DNA from: Pseudoramibacter sp. | Lineage (GTDB): Bacteria > Bacillota > Clostridia > Eubacteriales > Eubacteriaceae | Direction: 5' to 3' | Length of the DNA: 64,000 nt | NCBI RefSeq assembly: GCF_022484225.1 | Contig: NZ_JAKVLT010000001.1 | Coordinates: 372,001 to 436,000, forward strand | In this document: positions 32,667 through 42,036 of the stretch, piece after piece | Numbering within the stretch: position 1 is the first letter of the stretch | How the letters are laid out: each line of letters begins with the position of its first letter | The notes under the pieces: model-generated | Databases searched by the model: none | The model's input: only the letters and a program-made list of their open reading frames with translations | What the model was told of the DNA's origin: nothing | Program-made: the position numbers and the translations under genes

Positions 32667-34064
32667 TTAAGCTTTGCTTTCAGCCGCCGCCATCTGATCC
32701 AGCTCCGCGAAATTCTTTTTCATGAGCATCACCGAAAGGCCGAAGGCCAAAGCGTCGGCCACAGGCCCGGCGAAGAGCACGCCGTTCATGCCGAAGAGCC
32801 GCGGCAGAAACACCAGAAGGGGCATGAGGAAGAAGCCCTGGCGCGCCACGGACAGGGTGATGCCCTTGGAGACGCTGCCGATATTGGCGAAGTAGTTGAC
32901 GGTCATGGGCTGCACCCCGTAGACGAAGACCATGAACATGTAGATGCGCAGGTATTTGGCGGCGAATTCAAAGTACCGGGCGTTGCCGGGGCTGAACAGG
33001 GCTGCGATCTGCTTCGGAAAGAGCTGGAAGGCCGCGAAGGCGACACAGCTCACGAGCACCGCCTGGCGCACGGCGGTCAGGTAAGCCGCTTTGACCCGGG
33101 GGTAGTTTTTCGCCCCCATGTTGAAGCTCACCACCGGCTGGCAGCCCTGGGCCAGCCCCACGGCGAAGGCCGCGAGGATCACGTTGAGCTTGGACACCAC
33201 CCCGGCCACCGCCAGGGGGATGTCGCTGCCGTAGGGGGACAGGGCCCCGTAGCGGGTCAGCTGGTTGTTGAGGACGATGTTCACCAGCGTCATGATCAAA
33301 TGGTTGATGAAGTTCGCCGTGCCGAGCTTCGCGATGTGGGCCGCAGTCCCCGGGTCGTACCCCAAAGTCTTCCAGCTGAAATCAATGCACTTCATCCGCG
33401 GGTAATAGGCGATGCACAGCACAAAAGAAAGCACCTGGCCGATGACCGTGGCCAGAGCCGCGCCCCGGATGCCGAGGTGCAGGACCATCATGAACACGTA
33501 ATCCAGCCCCACGTTGAGGACCGCCCCGGTCACGTTGGCGGCCATGGCGTAATTGGGGCTGCCGTCGGCGCGGATCAGGCTCGCCCCCGCGTTGGCGAAG
33601 AGCAGGAAGGGCAGGCCGCAGGCCGTGTACTTGAGATAGACGCTGGCGTAGGGCATGACGGTCTTCGTGGCGCCGCACAAAATCAAAATCGGCTGCTTGA
33701 GACCGACGATGAGGGTGAAAATCATGGCCCCGGCGGCGATGAGCATCACCGTCCCCGTGCCGGCGATGCGCTTCGCCTCGTCCTGCTTCTCCCCGCCGAT
33801 GGCCATGGTGTAGGCCGCCGCCATCCCGTTGCCGATGAGGAGCGCAAAGGCCGTGGTCAGGGTCACCATGGGAAAGGCCACATTGGTGGCGGCGTTGCCC
33901 ACGAGCCCCACCACGTGCCCGATAAAGGCCTGGTCCGTGATGTTGTACACCGCCGACACCAGCATGCTGATGATCGACGGCACCGCGTAATGGGTGATCA
34001 GCGGCTTTAAGGGTGCCCGGTACAGCGGGTCCTCCGTCACGGCCTTTTTGGCTGTTGTGTTCAT
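32667..34064 (-). CDS. MATE-family multidrug/sodium antiporter
   Basis: 465 aa from ATG 34064, with GGGGGAAG upstream; the longer frame overlaps the divergent trmB promoter. It has about 12 membrane helices in two MatE repeats: PLITHYAVPSIISMLVSAVYNITDQAFIGH opens repeat 1 (residues about 19-48 in outline) and GLAQGCQPVVSFNMGAKNYPRVK lies in repeat 2. The family exports cationic drugs or metabolites with Na+ or H+. No regulator is adjacent; it ends 8 bases before the ileS promoter -35. The substrate is unknown. Confidence 0.9.
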   Translation of the reverse strand: MNTTAKKAVTEDPLYRAPLKPLITHYAVPSIISMLVSAVYNITDQAFIGHVVGLVGNAATNVAFPMVTLTTAFALLIGNGMAAAYTMAIGGEKQDEAKRIAGTGTVMLIAAGAMIFTLIVGLKQPILILCGATKTVMPYASVYLKYTACGLPFLLFANAGASLIRADGSPNYAMAANVTGAVLNVGLDYVFMMVLHLGIRGAALATVIGQVLSFVLCIAYYPRMKCIDFSWKTLGYDPGTAAHIAKLGTANFINHLIMTLVNIVLNNQLTRYGALSPYGSDIPLAVAGVVSKLNVILAAFAVGLAQGCQPVVSFNMGAKNYPRVKAAYLTAVRQAVLVSCVAFAAFQLFPKQIAALFSPGNARYFEFAAKYLRIYMFMVFVYGVQPMTVNYFANIGSVSKGITLSVARQGFFLMPLLVFLPRLFGMNGVLFAGPVADALAFGLSVMLMKKNFAELDQMAAAESKA

Positions 34065-34158
34065 CTCTCTTCCCCCTTGCTCAAATCCAATGTATCGCAT
34101 ACAATACTCAAAGAAAAAATTTAAAAATGAATGAATAAAAAAATTCCTGGAGGTCAAT

Positions 34159-34812
34159 ATGCACATACGTCCTCGTCCCTGGGCCCGGCCCGAGCTGGAG
34201 GCCAGCTCCTTTTTCGCTGCCGAGCCCTGGACCTATAAAAATCACTGGCGGGCCGACTACCCGAAGCCGGACCGCCCCCTCTATTTAGAACTGGGCTGCG
34301 GCAAAGGCCAGTTCATCGCCAAGCTCTCCGCCGCCCATCCTGAAAACAACTACCTCGCCGTGGACATGATCGACACCATGCTCGGCATTACCCGGCGCAA
34401 CGTCGTCGCCGAACGCGGCGGCGCCGATCCGGAAAATTTAACCCTCACCGCCTGGGACATCACCCGGATCGACAAAATTCTCGGCCCCGACGACCGCATC
34501 GACGGGCTGTACATCAATTTCTGCAACCCGTGGCCCAAGCGCAAGAAGCACAAGAAGCGCCTCACTCACACCCGCCAGTTGATCCTCTACAAGGCCTTTC
34601 TCGCCCCCGGCGCCGTGCTGCGTTTTAAAACCGACGATGACGGTTTGTTCGACGATACTTTGGATTATCTAAAAGAAGCGGGCTTCGAGACCGAAACCGT
34701 CATCCGAAATCTCCACGCGCATCCCGTGGCCGACGACTACCCCACCGAACACGAAAAGATGTTCGCCGAAAAGGGCATCCCCATTAAATATTTACAAGCC
34801 CGGATGATATAA
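34159..34812 (+). CDS. trmB: tRNA (guanine-N7-)-methyltransferase
   Basis: 217 aa, GGAGG before the ATG. The SAM-binding motif LYLELGCGKGQF (about residues 41-52), INFCNPWPKRKKHKKRLTH (the TrmB-specific PWPKxxHxKRR loop) and a C-terminal TEHEKMFAEKGIPIKYL with the conserved Glu are all present. It methylates G46 in the tRNA variable loop. Its divergent neighbour is the MATE gene; a terminator follows at 34857. Confidence 0.96.
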   Translation: MHIRPRPWARPELEASSFFAAEPWTYKNHWRADYPKPDRPLYLELGCGKGQFIAKLSAAHPENNYLAVDMIDTMLGITRRNVVAERGGADPENLTLTAWDITRIDKILGPDDRIDGLYINFCNPWPKRKKHKKRLTHTRQLILYKAFLAPGAVLRFKTDDDGLFDDTLDYLKEAGFETETVIRNLHAHPVADDYPTEHEKMFAEKGIPIKYLQARMI

Positions 34813-34856
34813 AGCCTTATTAATATTGTAACACGATTTCAGCAAAACAAAAATGA

Positions 34857-34891
34857 AAAGCCCGGCGCGTATGCCGGACTTTTCATTTTTT
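34857..34891. terminator. Bidirectional terminator after trmB
   Basis: AAAAGCCCGGC pairs with GCCGGACTTTT around GCGTAT, with one mismatch; TTTTTTT follows on the plus strand. Confidence 0.8.
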
Positions 34892-34915
34892 TAAGAGGAT
34901 TGAGAGGGATTTGAT

Positions 34916-36202
34916 TTATTCGTCTTCGCCGAAAATCTTGACCCCAAAGTGTTTGAAGATCATGCGTTCCGCTTCAGGATTCCACAAACCGTGATGGGCC
35001 TTGCAGCATGCGTCGAGTTCTTTAAAGAACGGGTCTTTTTCACCGAGCTTGCCGAAGTCTTCAATCGCCGTCATCGGCATGTTGAATTGCGTGTACGCGA
35101 GTTTTTTGCCCCCTGGAATGTTCGGCAGGTTCATCGTCGTTTCCGCAATGGAGTCGATGCCGCCGACGTGGGTGACCATGATCGCCGGGTCGATTAAGCC
35201 CTTCGCCGCGAGTTCATTCGCTTCGATCATATCGTCGTTGTTGCCGCCGGTCGTGCCCATGATGTGGGTCGCATTGTAATGGCAGTCGTAGAGATTGACC
35301 GTTGCCGAGAACGTCTTGTCCTGGGGCCCTGAGAAGAAGTTCATGCAGCCGTCGTATGCCAAAACCGAGTTGCAGAGGGTCGCAACGGCCGGGATCGGCA
35401 CGTATACGAAGGCATCGTCGTAGCCGTGGCCTTCGGAGATATCCAGCAGGCCCTGTTTCGGGTCGTCCATCTTAGCCGTATTGACATAGATGAGTTCCAC
35501 ACCGTTTTCCGCCGCCTTGCTTTCCGGCATCACTTCTTTTGCGCGGGCGATTTTCGCGTCATCGACGTCGGTCACCACGATGCGTTTCGGATGATAGTCG
35601 CAGACACAGCCGTACGCCACTGCGCCGAGCCCCATCGGCCCGCAGCCGCCCATGATGATCACGTTGCCGTCCGGCTTCAAGCCCATCTGATGATGATAAT
35701 TGGCCTGCTTGGTGTGATACATTCCGTGGAAGGCGCCGATTGAGCAGGACATCGGTTCGCCAAGGGACGCTTTGTAAAAGCTGTCCCCGTCAAAAGGCAT
35801 CAGCGCGCCGACTTCCATCGCTTCGTGGGGGAAGATGCAGTATTCGGTGTCGCCGCCGAAGAATTCATAAGAATATCCCGGAGAATCCATGCTGCCTTTG
35901 TAGTTTAATGCCGGCTGCTGTGCGAAGCGCATGCCCGGTTTGAACTGATCCTGCCACTTCTTGCCGACTTTGACAATGACACCGGCAAATTCATGACCGG
36001 TGATGACCGGGTTGGTGTCCACGTTCTGGGGGCAGCGCTTGTGGTTTTTCCCCTGTTTTGCGAGTTTATAGGTCGACATGCAGATGCTGTCGCTGTAAAT
36101 CTTGGCCAGAATTTCGTCATCTTTGATTTCTGGCAATTCGAATTCTTCGAGTCTTAAATCCATTGCGCCATACATTCTGACCGCTTTTGTTCTCTGTCCC
36201 AT
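34916..36202 (-). CDS. Zinc-dependent MDR dehydrogenase, probable sugar-alcohol-phosphate dehydrogenase
   Basis: 428 aa, GAAAGGAAG before the ATG. It belongs to the medium-chain zinc dehydrogenases: GHEFAGVIVKVGKKW with the catalytic-zinc His-Glu (about residues 69-84) and an NAD(P)-binding VIIMGGCGPMGLGAVAYG. The length and the long C-terminal region resemble L-sorbose-1-phosphate reductase (SorE)-type proteins. It lies 52 bases downstream of the mannitol-type PTS gene and probably oxidises the phosphorylated hexitol produced by it to a ketose phosphate. The usual MtlD (LDH-like fold) is not in the window, so this may replace it. Substrate inferred. Confidence 0.8.
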   Translation of the reverse strand: MGQRTKAVRMYGAMDLRLEEFELPEIKDDEILAKIYSDSICMSTYKLAKQGKNHKRCPQNVDTNPVITGHEFAGVIVKVGKKWQDQFKPGMRFAQQPALNYKGSMDSPGYSYEFFGGDTEYCIFPHEAMEVGALMPFDGDSFYKASLGEPMSCSIGAFHGMYHTKQANYHHQMGLKPDGNVIIMGGCGPMGLGAVAYGCVCDYHPKRIVVTDVDDAKIARAKEVMPESKAAENGVELIYVNTAKMDDPKQGLLDISEGHGYDDAFVYVPIPAVATLCNSVLAYDGCMNFFSGPQDKTFSATVNLYDCHYNATHIMGTTGGNNDDMIEANELAAKGLIDPAIMVTHVGGIDSIAETTMNLPNIPGGKKLAYTQFNMPMTAIEDFGKLGEKDPFFKELDACCKAHHGLWNPEAERMIFKHFGVKIFGEDE

Positions 36203-36254
36203 GATATTACTTCCTTTCGATTTAATTTCTAATTTTTATCTTGCTTTTATTTCT

Positions 36255-38162
36255 TTATTTAAATGTATTGTAGACTTCGTCAACGCTCATCTGTAAAATC
36301 TTGTCGACAGCTTCTTCCGAGTTGCAGGCCACTGCGATTCTCGCCAGGGTATCGACATGTTCGTCGCCGACCGACGCGATCCCGATGATTAATTTTACCG
36401 TCTGGCCGTCGCCCCAGTCCACGCCGTCCGGATACGTGAAGATCACGAGCCCGGCGTTTAAGATTTCACCGGTCATCCCTTCGATCCCGTGGGGAATCGC
36501 GAGATTGTTGCCGATTGCCGTGTTAAAGACTTTTTCTTTTTCGAGCATGGCCTCTGTGTATTTTTCAGTGGTATAGCCGCTTTCGTACATGATTTTGCCG
36601 ATGTCTCGAATGACTTCTTCTTTGGTCTGGGTCGGGCGGTTCAGGAGGATGTTTTTCTTGATCAGCACACCGCCTTTGTAATCTTCATGCGCTTCCAACT
36701 GCGCCTCTATTTGATCATTTTGCGCTTCTAATTCTGTATTGTTTGTTTCTGCTTCGGCTTCTTCCGGCTTGTTTTCCCGGGATGCGACGATTTCAGCGAC
36801 CACCTGGTCGTATTCCGGCGCATTCATGAAATTCGTAATGGTCACAATTCTGGCCTGGGGCGCACTTTTCTTGGCCCGTTCGACCAAATCCTGATGGCAG
36901 ATCACGAACTTCGTGCCATCCGGAATTTCAGAAACCGATGAGTGTTCGACTTTAATGTTGTTAAATCCGGCTTCTGCAAGTTTGCGCTGCATCACCGCCG
37001 CGCCCATCGCCGATGAGCCCATGCCGGCGTCGCAGGCAAATACGATCTGATCGAGGGTTCTCAAATCGACTTCAGCCCCCTGATGGACTAAACCTTTCGC
37101 GCTGTTTTTCATCGTGTTCATCTGGTCTTTCGCATCGTCCAGGCTGTTTTTCACACTCGAGAATTTAATGATCGGCGTTGCGATCGCGAAGGATACGGCT
37201 GCCGCAATGACGGCTGACAGCAGCACTGCGAACGTCGAGCCCTTCGGCGCCATGCCGACAAAGGCGATAATCGAACCCGGTGAAGCCGGACCGTTGAGAC
37301 CCAAATGGAAAATCGTATTGTACATCATAGCCGCAAAGCTGCCGGAAATCGTCGCGAGCAGCAGAATCGGGTTCATCAGAATATATGGGAAGGAAATTTC
37401 GTGAATCCCGCCGAGCAGATGAACGATCAGCGCACCCGGTGCTGAATCCTTCGTGGCTTTGTCTTTTGAGAAGAGCCAGTAAGCGAGCAGGACACCGGTT
37501 CCCGGTCCCGGATTCGTTTCGATCATGTAGAAGATCGACTTGCCTGCCGTCTTGACCTGTTCAGCGCCAAGGGGTGTAAAGATGCCGTGGTTGATCGCGT
37601 TGTTCAGGAACAGGACTTTTGCCGGTTCCACAAAGATGGAAACGAGGGGCAGCAGGCTGTGTTTGACTAAAACGTTCGCGCCTGCCTGCAGGACCGCGAG
37701 CAGTCCGGCCATAATCGGTCCGAAAATGTAATAGCCGACGATCGCGAGCAGCAATCCGATGATGCCGACCGAAAAGTTATTGACCAACATTTCGAATCCC
37801 GGCTTGATCTTGCCGTCGACCGCTTTATCAAACTGTTTGATGACCCAGCCGGCGAGGGGTCCCATGACCATTGCGCCCATGAGCATTGTGGTGCCTGGAT
37901 TCGACTGGATGACGCCCATCGTGGCGATCGCACCCATCACGGCGCCGCGCTGTCCGCCGACCATCTTGCCGCCGGTGTACGCGATCAGCAGCGGCAGAGC
38001 ATAACTCAAAAACGGTCCGACAATCGTGTTGAGCTCCTTGTTCGGCAGCCAGCCCGTGTCGATAAACAATGCGGCCATCAGCCCCCATGCAATAAACGCA
38101 CCGATGTTGGGCATGACCATCCCGGATAAAAACCGGCCAAACGATTGAACTTTCTCTTTCAT
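36255..38162 (-). CDS. mtlA: Mannitol-type PTS enzyme IICBA
   Basis: 635 aa, GGAGGAT before the ATG. The IIC membrane domain (about residues 1-340) has GAFIAWGLMAALFIDTGW, NHGIFTPLGAEQ and NPGPGTGVLLAYW, all strongly MtlA-like. IIB (about 365-460) carries the phospho-cysteine in FACDAGMGSSAMG. After a linker rich in Glu, Asn and Gln, IIA (about 490-635) carries the phospho-His in NLAIPHGIEGM. All three domains are fused, as in E. coli MtlA. It imports and phosphorylates mannitol or a close hexitol. The dehydrogenase gene follows and a DeoR regulator lies divergently. Confidence 0.92.
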   Translation of the reverse strand: MKEKVQSFGRFLSGMVMPNIGAFIAWGLMAALFIDTGWLPNKELNTIVGPFLSYALPLLIAYTGGKMVGGQRGAVMGAIATMGVIQSNPGTTMLMGAMVMGPLAGWVIKQFDKAVDGKIKPGFEMLVNNFSVGIIGLLLAIVGYYIFGPIMAGLLAVLQAGANVLVKHSLLPLVSIFVEPAKVLFLNNAINHGIFTPLGAEQVKTAGKSIFYMIETNPGPGTGVLLAYWLFSKDKATKDSAPGALIVHLLGGIHEISFPYILMNPILLLATISGSFAAMMYNTIFHLGLNGPASPGSIIAFVGMAPKGSTFAVLLSAVIAAAVSFAIATPIIKFSSVKNSLDDAKDQMNTMKNSAKGLVHQGAEVDLRTLDQIVFACDAGMGSSAMGAAVMQRKLAEAGFNNIKVEHSSVSEIPDGTKFVICHQDLVERAKKSAPQARIVTITNFMNAPEYDQVVAEIVASRENKPEEAEAETNNTELEAQNDQIEAQLEAHEDYKGGVLIKKNILLNRPTQTKEEVIRDIGKIMYESGYTTEKYTEAMLEKEKVFNTAIGNNLAIPHGIEGMTGEILNAGLVIFTYPDGVDWGDGQTVKLIIGIASVGDEHVDTLARIAVACNSEEAVDKILQMSVDEVYNTFK

Positions 38163-38257
38163 CTTATCCTCCTATTTCGATGAAATATAATCCTTAATGA
38201 TGCTCAGCTCGCAACTTATCTAACTATTTTTTGTTGCGTTTTATTGTTGTTGACAAT

Positions 38258-38286
38258 AATATAGCATGGTATTGCTTGCCTGTCAA
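38258..38286 (-). promoter_or_regulatory. mtlA promoter and possible DeoR operator
   Basis: On the minus strand, TTGACA (38281-38286), 17 bases, TATATT (38258-38263): nearly consensus. Just downstream lie TTGTTG repeats (plus-strand 38231-38236, 38244-38252) that may be the operator for the divergent DeoR-type regulator. Confidence 0.75.
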
Positions 38287-38417
38287 GCATAAATTAACAA
38301 AAATCAAAGTTTTTTCTTGTGATTCATTGGGAATATGCTAAAATGAAATGAGAATAAACAAGAAAAGCAATCAACCGCAAGTTTTATTTTTATGAATCTA
38401 TAGAAATGGAGAAAATT

Positions 38418-39188
38418 ATGGCGAACTTAACGGCAGACCGGCGCAACCGCATGGCGCAGATCTTACTCAAAAACGGCAGCATCAAAGTCGGTGAAATGGC
38501 GGAATTTTTTGATGTCTCGACCGAAACGATCCGCAAAGATATCATTTATCTCGAAAAAATGGGCATCGCCGAAAAAAATTACGGCGGCGCGATCCCAAAG
38601 GTCAGTGCCGTCGAAAAGCCGCTGAATGAAAAAGAATGGGTTCACGCCGACGAAAAGGCTGAAATTGCCGCGAAGGCGGTTGCGATGATTGGCGAACACG
38701 ACACGGTGCTCCTCGACGCGGGCAGCACGACCAGCGCCATTGCCAAGCAGCTGACGATCAAAAGCGACCTGACGATTATTACGAACTCCCTCGATGCTGC
38801 CGGCATTTTATCGGAATCCAATCATCAGGTTTTTCTCTGCGGCGGTAAAATCCGCAGAAGCTCCCACGCGCTGATCGGCGGCTGGCTCCTCGACCGCCTT
38901 AAAAATATCCGCGCGAACATCGCATTTTTAGGCTCTGACGGATTCAAAAATCAAAACGGGCCGACAACGGTTTCCTACGACGAATCCTGTGTCAAATCCT
39001 GGATGCTGCGCGCCGCTGAAAAGACGTACGTTGTGGCCGACAGCACAAAATGCACGACGACCGCGCAGTTTGCTTACGCGGACTGGGCTGACGTCACCGG
39101 CATCATTACGGCTGGTGATCATGTCGAGACTTTAAAAGAGATGATCCATAACGCGACGGCCGTCATTGACGCGACGAACGCAAAATAA
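38418..39188 (+). CDS. DeoR/GlpR-family transcriptional regulator
   Basis: 256 aa from ATG 38418 (GGAGA at 6 bases); an ATG 12 bases earlier lies over that site. The N-terminal winged helix has RRNRMAQILLKNGSIKVGEMAEFFDVSTETIRKDI (residues about 7-41 in outline). The C-terminal DeoRC sugar-phosphate-binding domain shows DAGSTTSAIAKQL, ITNSLDAAGILSE and LGSDGFKNQNGPTT. Such regulators bind phosphorylated sugars. Divergent placement next to mtlA and the dehydrogenase strongly suggests control of that operon. Confidence 0.92.
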   Translation: MANLTADRRNRMAQILLKNGSIKVGEMAEFFDVSTETIRKDIIYLEKMGIAEKNYGGAIPKVSAVEKPLNEKEWVHADEKAEIAAKAVAMIGEHDTVLLDAGSTTSAIAKQLTIKSDLTIITNSLDAAGILSESNHQVFLCGGKIRRSSHALIGGWLLDRLKNIRANIAFLGSDGFKNQNGPTTVSYDESCVKSWMLRAAEKTYVVADSTKCTTTAQFAYADWADVTGIITAGDHVETLKEMIHNATAVIDATNAK

Positions 39189-39206
39189 TATAAGCATAAC
39201 ATCAAC

Positions 39207-39250
39207 AAAAAAAATGCTGTCCCGTGAATGACCACGAGACAGCATTTTTT
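39207..39250. terminator. Bidirectional terminator between the DeoR gene and alr
   Basis: ATGCTGTC (39214-39221) pairs with the ACAGCAT arm (39239-39246) with an inner CGTG/CACG extension. A-run and T-run flank it. Confidence 0.85.
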
Positions 39251-39269
39251 ATTGCTTTTGGGTTTAATC

Positions 39270-40541
39270 TTAAAGACTTCCGTAGAAGCCGTCGTTTAAG
39301 ATTTCCACTTCCAGGTGTTCATCTCCCATAAATTTGTAGAGGCGGGGCACCCGCTTGTTGACCATGCACACCAGTTCGTAGTTGATGGTCCCGAGCTTGT
39401 CGGCCAGTTCTTCCACGGGGATGTGGGGCCCGAAGAGTTCCACTTCGTCCCCCACCGCCACGTCCGGCACGTCGGTGACGTCCACGGTGCACTGGTCCAT
39501 GCAGATGTTGCCCACCACCGGCGCGCGGTGGCCTTTCACATACACTTCGGCGCCTTTGCCCGAGAGCATCCGGGTGTAGCCGTCGGCGTAGCCTACGGCC
39601 AAAGTCGCGATTTTCCGGTCGCTGTCGGCGATGAACTTCCGGCCGTAGCCGCAGGAATCCCCGGCGTGGATCGTCTTTAGGTGCATGACCGTGGTCTTGA
39701 AGGTCATGACCGGGCGCAGCTTGAGGTTTTCTTTCTTGACTTCATCCGACGGGTACAGCCCGTAGAGGATGATCCCCGGGCGCACGGCGTTGAACACGGT
39801 CTTGCCGAAGTCCACGATAGCCGCGGAGTTTTCCACGTGCTTTAAGGGGATGTCGATGCCGTTTGCCTTGAGGCCCCGGACCACGTCGAGATAGCGCTTC
39901 ATCTGAAGTTCAGTGAAGGTCTTGTCCTTTTCGTCGGCCGTGGCAAAATGGGTGAACAGGCCGTAGAGTTCGATCCCCGGCAGGTTCGCCATTTCGGTGA
40001 TGGCCGGCACCGCTTCGTCCCAGCGGAAGCCGATGCGCCCCATGCCCGTGTCCACCTTGACGTGAATGCGGGTGGTGGTGCCGTTTTTGACATTGTATTC
40101 AGACAGGGCCCGGGCGAAGTCCAGGGAATCCACCGCCGGCTGGATGTCCCATTCCACGAGGTCCGGGATTTCATCTTTGGCGGTGAGGCCCAGAATCATG
40201 ATGTCGCACCGGTCGATGCCCTTCTGGCGCAGGGCGATGGCTTCGTCGAGGAAGGCCACCGCCATCATGTCCACCCCTTCGTCCTGGAGGGTCTGGGTCA
40301 TTTCGATGCCGTGGCCGTAGGCGTCGGCCTTCACCACGGCGATGATCTTCGCCCCGGGGCCGACCCGCTTCTTGATGGCCTGGAGGTTGAGGACGGCGTG
40401 GTCCAGGTCGATTTCCGCCCAGGTGGGCCGGTGGGCCGGCACAGGCACCTTGATGCCCAGGGCGTCAAATTCCACGTCTTCGCCGCCGACTTTGGCGCTG
40501 CCCGCCGATTCGCTGCTGTATTTGATCTCTTCTTCGTTCAT
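39270..40541 (-). CDS. alr: Alanine racemase
   Basis: 423 aa PLP enzyme that makes D-alanine for the cell wall. The PLP lysine lies in AVVKADAYGHG (about residue 70), and the catalytic Tyr region appears in HAGDSCGYGRKF (about 295-306). The first 35 residues, before RPTWAEIDLDHAV, are an acidic, Ser-rich extension not found in most alanine racemases. It is the last gene of ispF-mtnN-alr, 24 bases after mtnN with AGAGGAAAT before the ATG. Confidence 0.95.
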   Translation of the reverse strand: MNEEEIKYSSESAGSAKVGGEDVEFDALGIKVPVPAHRPTWAEIDLDHAVLNLQAIKKRVGPGAKIIAVVKADAYGHGIEMTQTLQDEGVDMMAVAFLDEAIALRQKGIDRCDIMILGLTAKDEIPDLVEWDIQPAVDSLDFARALSEYNVKNGTTTRIHVKVDTGMGRIGFRWDEAVPAITEMANLPGIELYGLFTHFATADEKDKTFTELQMKRYLDVVRGLKANGIDIPLKHVENSAAIVDFGKTVFNAVRPGIILYGLYPSDEVKKENLKLRPVMTFKTTVMHLKTIHAGDSCGYGRKFIADSDRKIATLAVGYADGYTRMLSGKGAEVYVKGHRAPVVGNICMDQCTVDVTDVPDVAVGDEVELFGPHIPVEELADKLGTINYELVCMVNKRVPRLYKFMGDEHLEVEILNDGFYGSL

Positions 40542-40565
40542 GATTTCCTCTTCTCTATTCGTTGT

Positions 40566-41264
40566 CTATTGATTGTCTGCTGTTTCGAGGCACACCGCCA
40601 CCGCCGTCGCTGCGGCCGCGGCAATGGCCCCGGCGTAATAATTGTCGTAAGTGCCTGCCATGTGTTCGTCGGCCAGGTCGGAGATGCCCCGGACGATGAG
40701 CCACGGCACGCCGCTGGCTTCTGCGGTCTGGGCCACGGCAGCCCCTTCCATTTCGACGCAGGCGCCACCCATTTTGTCCTTTAACGCCTTTTTCAGCCGG
40801 GAATCCGCCACGACCCCGTCGTCGGTGAGGACCCGGCCGGTTCTGGCCTTGAGCTTCAGGCGCCTGGCCGCTCTTTCCGCACAAGCGATGAGGGCCGGAT
40901 CGGCCGGATACACCGTGCGGTTCTGGAAGGGCACGTCGGTTGGCACAAAGCCGGTTTTGTCCGGCTCAAAGTGATAGGCCGCCGCGTCTTCGCTGATGAC
41001 CACTTCGCCGAAATCCAGGCCGTCGGCGATGCCCCCGGCGACCCCGAAGGTCAGTATCGGAGAGGCGCCGAAGTAGTCGATGAGCATTTGGGTGCACCGG
41101 GCGCCGTTCACTTTGCCGATGCCGGACACCGCCAGCACAACGTCGGCGCCGCCGATTCTGCCGGTGACCAGCTCGAGGCCGGCGTGGGTGCTCTTTTCCG
41201 TTCCTTCCATCCATTTTTCAAAAGCCGCTGCCTCTTCGGGCATGGCTGCAATAATGCCGATCAT
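40566..41264 (-). CDS. mtnN: 5'-Methylthioadenosine/S-adenosylhomocysteine nucleosidase
   Basis: 232 aa. The N-terminus [15 protein letters not shown], the [19 protein letters not shown] block (about 77-95), [12 protein letters not shown] with the substrate-binding Glu and VRGISDLAD with the catalytic Asp are the full PNP/UDP-family signature of MTAN. It cleaves MTA and SAH in methionine salvage and quorum-signal pathways. It overlaps ispF by 4 bases and is followed by alr. Confidence 0.95.
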   Translation of the reverse strand: MIGIIAAMPEEAAAFEKWMEGTEKSTHAGLELVTGRIGGADVVLAVSGIGKVNGARCTQMLIDYFGASPILTFGVAGGIADGLDFGEVVISEDAAAYHFEPDKTGFVPTDVPFQNRTVYPADPALIACAERAARRLKLKARTGRVLTDDGVVADSRLKKALKDKMGGACVEMEGAAVAQTAEASGVPWLIVRGISDLADEHMAGTYDNYYAGAIAAAAATAVAVCLETADNQ

Positions 41265-41764
41265 TGAATGATCAGGAGCGCGGCCGCCTTGGCCGCAATC
41301 CCTTCCTCCCTTCCGGTAAAGCCTAAATGTTCTTCCGTCGTCGCCTTGACGCTCACCTGGCTCACGTCGGCCCTGAGGGCTTTCGCGATGTTCTCCCGCA
41401 TTGCTTCGATATAAGGGGCCATTTTCGGCGCCTGGGCCACGATGACGGCGTCGAGGTTGCCGAGGCGGTACCCGGCGTCATCGATCATCTGCCACACCGC
41501 GTCCAAAAGCTGCAGGCTGTCAGCCCCGGCGTAGCGGTCGTCGGTGTCGGGAAAATGGGCGCCGATGTCCCCGAGGGCCAAAGCCCCGAGGAGGCTGTCC
41601 ATCACCGCGTGGAGCAGCACGTCGGCGTCGGAATGGCCGGCGAGCCCCGCGTGCCCGGGGATGTGTACGCCGCCGAGGATCAGCGGCCGTTCTTCTTCAA
41701 AAGCGTGGACGTCGTAGCCGATGCCGACCCGCATGGGCAGCGCCGTCCCCTGCATATGATTCAT
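41261..41764 (-). CDS. ispF: 2-C-methyl-D-erythritol 2,4-cyclodiphosphate synthase
   Basis: 167 aa. [11 protein letters not shown] (metal-binding Asp and His), [19 protein letters not shown] and [10 protein letters not shown] are all present, with [19 protein letters not shown] near the end. It acts in the non-mevalonate isoprenoid pathway. The first ATG (41764) is kept because AAAGGA lies 7 bases upstream, although ATG at residue 11 aligns better with typical starts. It is the first gene of the ispF-mtnN-alr unit. Confidence 0.95.
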   Translation of the reverse strand: MNHMQGTALPMRVGIGYDVHAFEEERPLILGGVHIPGHAGLAGHSDADVLLHAVMDSLLGALALGDIGAHFPDTDDRYAGADSLQLLDAVWQMIDDAGYRLGNLDAVIVAQAPKMAPYIEAMRENIAKALRADVSQVSVKATTEEHLGFTGREEGIAAKAAALLIIQ

Positions 41765-41933
41765 AAGTCATCCTTTCTGTCGCTTCTATAATATGGCTTC
41801 ATTATACGCCTTTTATCGCCCTGCCTTCAATACGATTTTTTATAGATCCTATAAACCGATACTTTTTTGGCCGATTGTGCAGAAAATCAGTAATTTTTTG
41901 CTTTAATTTTGCATTAATTCACCACTAAAACCC

Positions 41934-41963
41934 TTTACGTTTGTACGGGACTTATGTTACAAT
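41934..41963 (+). promoter_or_regulatory. Promoter of the second etfBA pair
   Basis: TTTACG (41934-41939), 18 bases, TACAAT (41958-41963). The leader to the ATG at 42037 is about 65 bases with AAGGAGG near the end. The rest of 41765-42036 holds no other recognised element. Confidence 0.6.
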
Positions 41964-42036
41964 ATTAACAAAATTATTCGGGTTTTATTTATTACGGCCT
42001 GGATGATGATTATGATTAAGGAGGCAACGTAATATC

